A stretch of DNA of 16,127 nt from Comamonas sp. (GTDB lineage Bacteria; Pseudomonadota; Gammaproteobacteria; Burkholderiales; Burkholderiaceae_C), in assembly GCA_019236485.1 (NCBI GenBank), contig JAFAIY010000201.1, positions 1-16,127 of the forward strand. Direction: 5' to 3'. Both the position numbers and the translations under genes were made by a program. The notes beneath the pieces were generated by a model. That model saw only the letters and a list, made by a program, of their open reading frames with translations, was not told the origin of the DNA and did no database searches. Each line of letters starts with the position of its first letter. Within the stretch, counting starts at the first letter, position 1. Shown piece by piece: positions 12,562 to 16,127 of this stretch.

Positions 12562-13506
12562 TCAGTCCGGTTTGGTGCTGGCGGGCACGGCGCCCGCGGC
12601 CTGCAGCTTTGCGGCCAGGCTTTCACCCAGAGCGTTGGCGGCCGCAAAATCCTTGACCTCGGCGCTGGCCTGCACGCGCACCAGGGCCAGGTTGCCTTCC
12701 ATATCGCCCCAGGCTGCGTCCATGTGCAGGGTATCGCCTTCGAAGCGGCCGAAAGCGGCCAGCGGCATGGAGCAGCTGCCGCCCATGCAGCGGCTCACGG
12801 CGCGCTCGGCGGTCACGGTCAGCCAGGTCTTCTGGTCGGCCAGCGGGGCCAGGGCGTCGATGATGTCCTGGCGGTCGGCGCGCACCTCGATGCCTAAAGC
12901 GCCCTGGCCGGCCGCGGGCAGCATCTGCGCGGGGTCGAACTTGGTACGGATGCGGTCGCTCATGCCCAGGCGCATCAGGCCCGCGGCGGCAAGCACGATG
13001 GCGTCGTACAGGCCTTCGTCGAGCTTGCGCAGTCGGGTGTTGACGTTGCCGCGCAGGGCTTCGATCTTGAGGTCGGGGCGCAGGGCCTGCAGCAGGGCCT
13101 GGCGGCGCAGGCTGGAGGTGCCGACCACGGCGCCCTGCGGCAGCTCGTCCAGCGTGGCGTAGCGGTTGGAGACAAAAGCATCGCGCGGGTCTTCGCGCGT
13201 CATCACGCAGGCCAGAACAAAGCCCTCGGGCAGCTCCATGGGCACGTCCTTGAGCGAATGCACGGCCAGGTCGGCACGGCCTTCCTCGAGCGCCACTTCC
13301 AGCTCCTTGACGAACAGGCCCTTGCCGCCCACCTTGGACAGGGCGCGGTCCAGGATCTGGTCGCCCTTGGTGGTCATGCCCAGCAGCTCGACGCTGTGGC
13401 CGCGGCCGCGCAGTATCGCCTGTACATGCTCGGCCTGCCACATAGCCAGCTGGCTTTCCCGTGTGGCAATGACGATGGATACGGGTGTGGACGATTCGGA
13501 ATTCAT
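12562..13506 (-). CDS. hemC: Porphobilinogen deaminase (hydroxymethylbilane synthase)
   Basis: The 314-residue cytoplasmic enzyme joins four porphobilinogens into hydroxymethylbilane. The dipyrromethane cofactor is attached to C245 ([12 protein letters not shown]), and the catalytic aspartate is D87 (VHSLKDVPM). Both sit exactly three residues later than C242 and D84 of the E. coli enzyme. Other signatures are [43 protein letters not shown] and [15 protein letters not shown]. Length is normal (313 in E. coli). It is the first gene of hemC-hemD-hemX-hemY and is divergent from ppc across a 78-nt gap. The ATG at 13506 has no clear Shine-Dalgarno, and a TATACA -10-like box lies only about 10 nt upstream, so the mRNA may have a very short or no leader. 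Confidence 0.97.
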   Translation of the reverse strand: MNSESSTPVSIVIATRESQLAMWQAEHVQAILRGRGHSVELLGMTTKGDQILDRALSKVGGKGLFVKELEVALEEGRADLAVHSLKDVPMELPEGFVLACVMTREDPRDAFVSNRYATLDELPQGAVVGTSSLRRQALLQALRPDLKIEALRGNVNTRLRKLDEGLYDAIVLAAAGLMRLGMSDRIRTKFDPAQMLPAAGQGALGIEVRADRQDIIDALAPLADQKTWLTVTAERAVSRCMGGSCSMPLAAFGRFEGDTLHMDAAWGDMEGNLALVRVQASAEVKDFAAANALGESLAAKLQAAGAVPASTKPD

Positions 13507-13514
13507 AACGGACG

Positions 13515-13565
13515 CTGTATAGGACAGGGAACAGGGGATGCTAGCATGCGTGTCGACCTATACAG
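13515..13565. promoter_or_regulatory. Inverted repeat with two facing TATACA boxes between hemC and ppc
   Basis: CTGTATAGG (13515-13523) is the exact reverse complement of CCTATACAG (13557-13565), with a 33-nt spacer. Each arm holds a TATACA -10-like hexamer pointing at its own gene: 13521-13516 for hemC and 13559-13564 for ppc. A 10-bp palindrome, ATGCTAGCAT (13538-13547), lies almost at the centre. No good -35 boxes are found. The symmetry could reflect a shared operator or a divergent promoter pair; which one cannot be told from sequence alone. The plus-strand box would place the start point at the ppc ribosome-binding site, which argues against it being the ppc promoter. Confidence 0.4.
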
Positions 13566-13584
13566 TGCCCAAGGAGAATAGTTC

Positions 13585-16127
13585 ATGCCTTCCGCCCGCC
13601 CCAAGAGCGCCGAGTCCGCAGACCGACCCGTGCGCAAGACGGACAAGGATTTGCCGCTGATCGAAGACATCCGCCTGCTGGGGCGAATTCTGGGGGATGT
13701 GATACGCGAGCAGGAGGGCGAACAGGCGTTTGCGCTGGTCGAGCAGGTGCGCCAGCTGTCGGTGGCGTTTCGCCGCGATGCCGACGAGGCCGCGGACAAG
13801 GCACTCAAGAAGCTGCTCAAAGGCCTGTCCAGCGATCAGACCGTGAGCGTGATCCGCGCCTTCACCTATTTCTCGCATTTGGCCAATCTGGCCGAGGACC
13901 GCCACCATATCCGCCGCCGCGCCGTGCACGAGCGCGCGGGCAACACCCAGGAAGGCAGCATCGAGGTGGCGCTGGCGCGCCTGCGCTGGGCCGGCATTTC
14001 CTCGGGCAGCGTGGTCAAGACCCTGACCCGGAGCTTTATCTCGCCCGTGCTCACGGCTCACCCCACCGAGGTGCAGCGCCAGAGCATTCTGACGGCCGAG
14101 CGCCGCATCGCCCAGTTGCTGGCCGAGCGCGACGACATACTCATGCGCGCCCAGCTCTACAACAGCGCCAAGGATGCGCTGACGCCGCGTGAGCTCGCCC
14201 GCGTCGATGCGCAGCTGCGCGCCTGTGTGGCCCAGTTGTGGCAGACGCGGCTGCTGCGCCACTCCAAGCTCACGGTGGCCGACGAGATCGAGAACGCGCT
14301 GTCCTATTACGAGGCGACGTTTCTGCAGGAGATTCCCAAGATCTATGCGCAGCTGGAGCAGGAGCTCGGCGAGAAGCTGCCCGAGCAGAGCTTTTTGCGC
14401 ATGGGCCAGTGGATTGGCGGCGACCGCGACGGCAATCCCTTTGTGACGGCCGAAAGCCTGGAGCTGGCGCTGTCGCGCCAGGCCGATGTGGCGCTGCGCC
14501 ACTATCTGCGCGAGGTCCACTATCTGGGCGGCGAGCTGTCGCTGTCCGACCGCCTGGTCGATGTCACGCCCGAGATGCAGGCCCTGGCCGAGGCCTCGCC
14601 CGACCACAATGTGCACCGCAGCGACGAGCCCTACCGCCGCGCGCTCACCGGCATCTACGCGCGCCTGGCGGCCACGCTGAAGCTGCTGACCGGCGGCGAG
14701 GCCGCGCGCCATGCGGTGGCGCCGCAGAACGCCTATGCCTCGGCCGCCGAGCTGCTCGCCGATCTGAAGATCATCGATGACTCGCTGTCGCGCTTTCACG
14801 GCGATGCGCTGGCGCCGCAGCGCCTGCGCCCGCTGATGCGCGCGGTGCAGGTCTTCGGTTTCCATCTGGCCACCGTCGATCTGCGCCAGAGCTCCGACAA
14901 GCACGAAGAGGTGGTGCGCGAACTGCTGGCCACGGCCAAAGTGGAGGCCGACTACGGCGCGCTCGAGGAAGATGCCAAATGCGCGCTGCTGGTGCGCCTG
15001 CTCGAGGATGCGCGCCCGCTGCGCGTGATGGGCGCCGATTACTCCGAGCACACACGCAGCGAGCTGGCGATCTTCGAAACCGCCAAGCGCCTGCGCGAGC
15101 GCCAGGGGGGCGAGGCGATTCGCCACTGCATCATCAGCCACACCGAGACCGTCAGCGATCTGCTGGAAGTGCTGTTGCTGCAAAAGGAGGTGGGCCTGCT
15201 GCACGGCACGCTGCAGGACGGCGCGCTGTGCGACCTGATCGTCGTGCCGCTGTTCGAGACCATAGAGGATCTGCGCAATGCCGAGCCCATCATGCGCCGC
15301 TATTACCAGCTGCCCGGCATTGCCGAGATGGTCAAGAAGAGCGGCGGCGAGCAGGACATCATGCTCGGCTACAGCGACAGCAACAAGGACGGCGGCATCT
15401 TCACCAGCAACTGGGAGCTGTACCGCGCCGAGATTGCGCTGGTGGACCTGTTCGACGATCTGGCCGACCATTTCGGCATCCAGCTGCGCATGTTCCATGG
15501 CCGCGGCGGCACCGTGGGCCGCGGTGGCGGCCCCAGCTACCAGGCCATTCTGGCCCAGCCGCCGGGCACGGTGCGTGGCCAGATCCGTCTGACCGAGCAG
15601 GGCGAGGTCATCGCCTCCAAATATGCGAACCCCGAGATCGGCCGCCGCAATCTCGAGACCCTGGTCGCCGCGACGCTGGAGGCGACCCTGCTGCAGCCGA
15701 CCAAGCCCGCGACCAAGGCCTTTCTGGAGGCCGCGGCCTTTCTGTCCGAAGCCAGCATGGGGGCTTACCGCGCCCTGGTGTACGAGACACCGGGCTTTAC
15801 CAGTTACTTCTTCAGCAGCACGCCCATCCGCGAGATCGCCGAGCTCAATATCGGCTCGCGTCCCGCCTCGCGCAAGGCGACTCAGGCGATAGAGGACCTG
15901 CGCGCGATTCCCTGGGGCTTCAGCTGGGGCCAGTGCCGTTTGACCCTGCCCGGCTGGTATGGCTTTGGCTCGGCCATCCAGGCTTTCATCCACCGGCCCG
16001 GCAAGGACGCCAAGGCCCAGCTGGCCCTGCTGCAGAAGATGTACCGCCAGTGGCCGTTCTTCCGCACGCTGCTGTCGAATATGGACATGGTGCTGGCCAA
16101 GAGCGATCTGAACCTGGCCTCGCGCTA
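13585..16127 (+). CDS. ppc: Phosphoenolpyruvate carboxylase, 3' end cut by window
   Basis: The cytoplasmic enzyme converts PEP and bicarbonate to oxaloacetate and refills the TCA cycle. The window holds 847 complete codons and two bases of the next, and the frame is intact throughout; bacterial enzymes run to roughly 880-950 residues, so only the C-terminal end is missing. Key motifs are [12 protein letters not shown] with catalytic H159, [10 protein letters not shown] with K601 (E. coli K546), and [14 protein letters not shown] with H638 and R646 (E. coli H579 and R587). The N-terminal dimer and regulatory half looks normal, including [12 protein letters not shown]. The ATG at 13585 has AAGGAG at 13571-13576, eight bases upstream. 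The gene is divergent from hemC. The C-terminal residues that bind the inhibitor aspartate cannot be fully judged because the end is missing. Confidence 0.98.
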   Translation, partial: MPSARPKSAESADRPVRKTDKDLPLIEDIRLLGRILGDVIREQEGEQAFALVEQVRQLSVAFRRDADEAADKALKKLLKGLSSDQTVSVIRAFTYFSHLANLAEDRHHIRRRAVHERAGNTQEGSIEVALARLRWAGISSGSVVKTLTRSFISPVLTAHPTEVQRQSILTAERRIAQLLAERDDILMRAQLYNSAKDALTPRELARVDAQLRACVAQLWQTRLLRHSKLTVADEIENALSYYEATFLQEIPKIYAQLEQELGEKLPEQSFLRMGQWIGGDRDGNPFVTAESLELALSRQADVALRHYLREVHYLGGELSLSDRLVDVTPEMQALAEASPDHNVHRSDEPYRRALTGIYARLAATLKLLTGGEAARHAVAPQNAYASAAELLADLKIIDDSLSRFHGDALAPQRLRPLMRAVQVFGFHLATVDLRQSSDKHEEVVRELLATAKVEADYGALEEDAKCALLVRLLEDARPLRVMGADYSEHTRSELAIFETAKRLRERQGGEAIRHCIISHTETVSDLLEVLLLQKEVGLLHGTLQDGALCDLIVVPLFETIEDLRNAEPIMRRYYQLPGIAEMVKKSGGEQDIMLGYSDSNKDGGIFTSNWELYRAEIALVDLFDDLADHFGIQLRMFHGRGGTVGRGGGPSYQAILAQPPGTVRGQIRLTEQGEVIASKYANPEIGRRNLETLVAATLEATLLQPTKPATKAFLEAAAFLSEASMGAYRALVYETPGFTSYFFSSTPIREIAELNIGSRPASRKATQAIEDLRAIPWGFSWGQCRLTLPGWYGFGSAIQAFIHRPGKDAKAQLALLQKMYRQWPFFRTLLSNMDMVLAKSDLNLASR

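Noticed and set aside
13558..15993. 811-codon minus-strand open frame opposite ppc
   Set aside because: PEP carboxylase motifs run unbroken on the plus strand; the antisense translation is low-complexity and domain-free.
1..16127. Mobile elements, CRISPR arrays, tRNA or rRNA genes
   Set aside because: None seen: no transposase-like frame, no regularly spaced repeats and no tRNA-like cloverleaf ends in the gaps between genes.

Overview
The window is high-GC bacterial chromosome, with strong G/C preference at third codon positions. Gene content and order (valS; the hemC-hemD-hemX-hemY cluster divergent from ppc; a Tat-exported molybdenum hydroxylase with a triheme cytochrome) fit a betaproteobacterium of the Burkholderiales. 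A dispersed-type hairpin between two genes resembles one I associate with Comamonadaceae, and Comamonas or a close relative is my best guess. The organism is inferred from recall, not from a search. I see no IS element, phage gene, tRNA, rRNA or CRISPR array.

Layout: (1) 1-525, the 5' part of valS on the minus strand, with a perfect 22-nt palindrome just upstream of its start. (2) 803-1144, a YjdM/PhnA-type zinc-ribbon protein on the plus strand, ended by a bidirectional terminator shared with a minus-strand VOC-fold protein (1269-1913). (3) 2105-3946, a minus-strand operon: cytochrome b561, then two periplasmic YceI-family proteins, separated from each other by a repeat-like hairpin. (4) 3947-4476, a 530-nt divergent intergenic region with AT-rich DNA, a candidate promoter and a long leader for the next operon. 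(5) 4477-9135, a tightly overlapping plus-strand operon encoding a three-part periplasmic molybdenum hydroxylase: a 935-residue Mo-cofactor subunit with a twin-arginine signal, a two-cluster [2Fe-2S] subunit and a membrane-anchored triheme cytochrome c. It ends in a strong terminator. (6) 9305-13506, the minus-strand heme/tetrapyrrole operon hemC-hemD-hemX-hemY with its own terminator. (7) 13585 to the end, ppc (PEP carboxylase) on the plus strand, cut by the window edge.

How the parts work together: the Mo, [2Fe-2S] and heme c subunits should form an electron path from an unknown aldehyde or N-heterocyclic substrate to the respiratory chain. HemC and HemD make uroporphyrinogen III, the precursor of all hemes, including those used by the b561 and triheme cytochromes here. 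PPC is anaplerotic.

The most interesting observation is a 16-bp hairpin (4430-4472) that buries the whole Shine-Dalgarno sequence of the molybdenum hydroxylase operon, four bases before its GTG start and downstream of a leader with further possible helices. No T-run follows it, so it looks like a translational switch rather than a terminator. It could be a riboswitch, thermometer or small-RNA target that has not been described.
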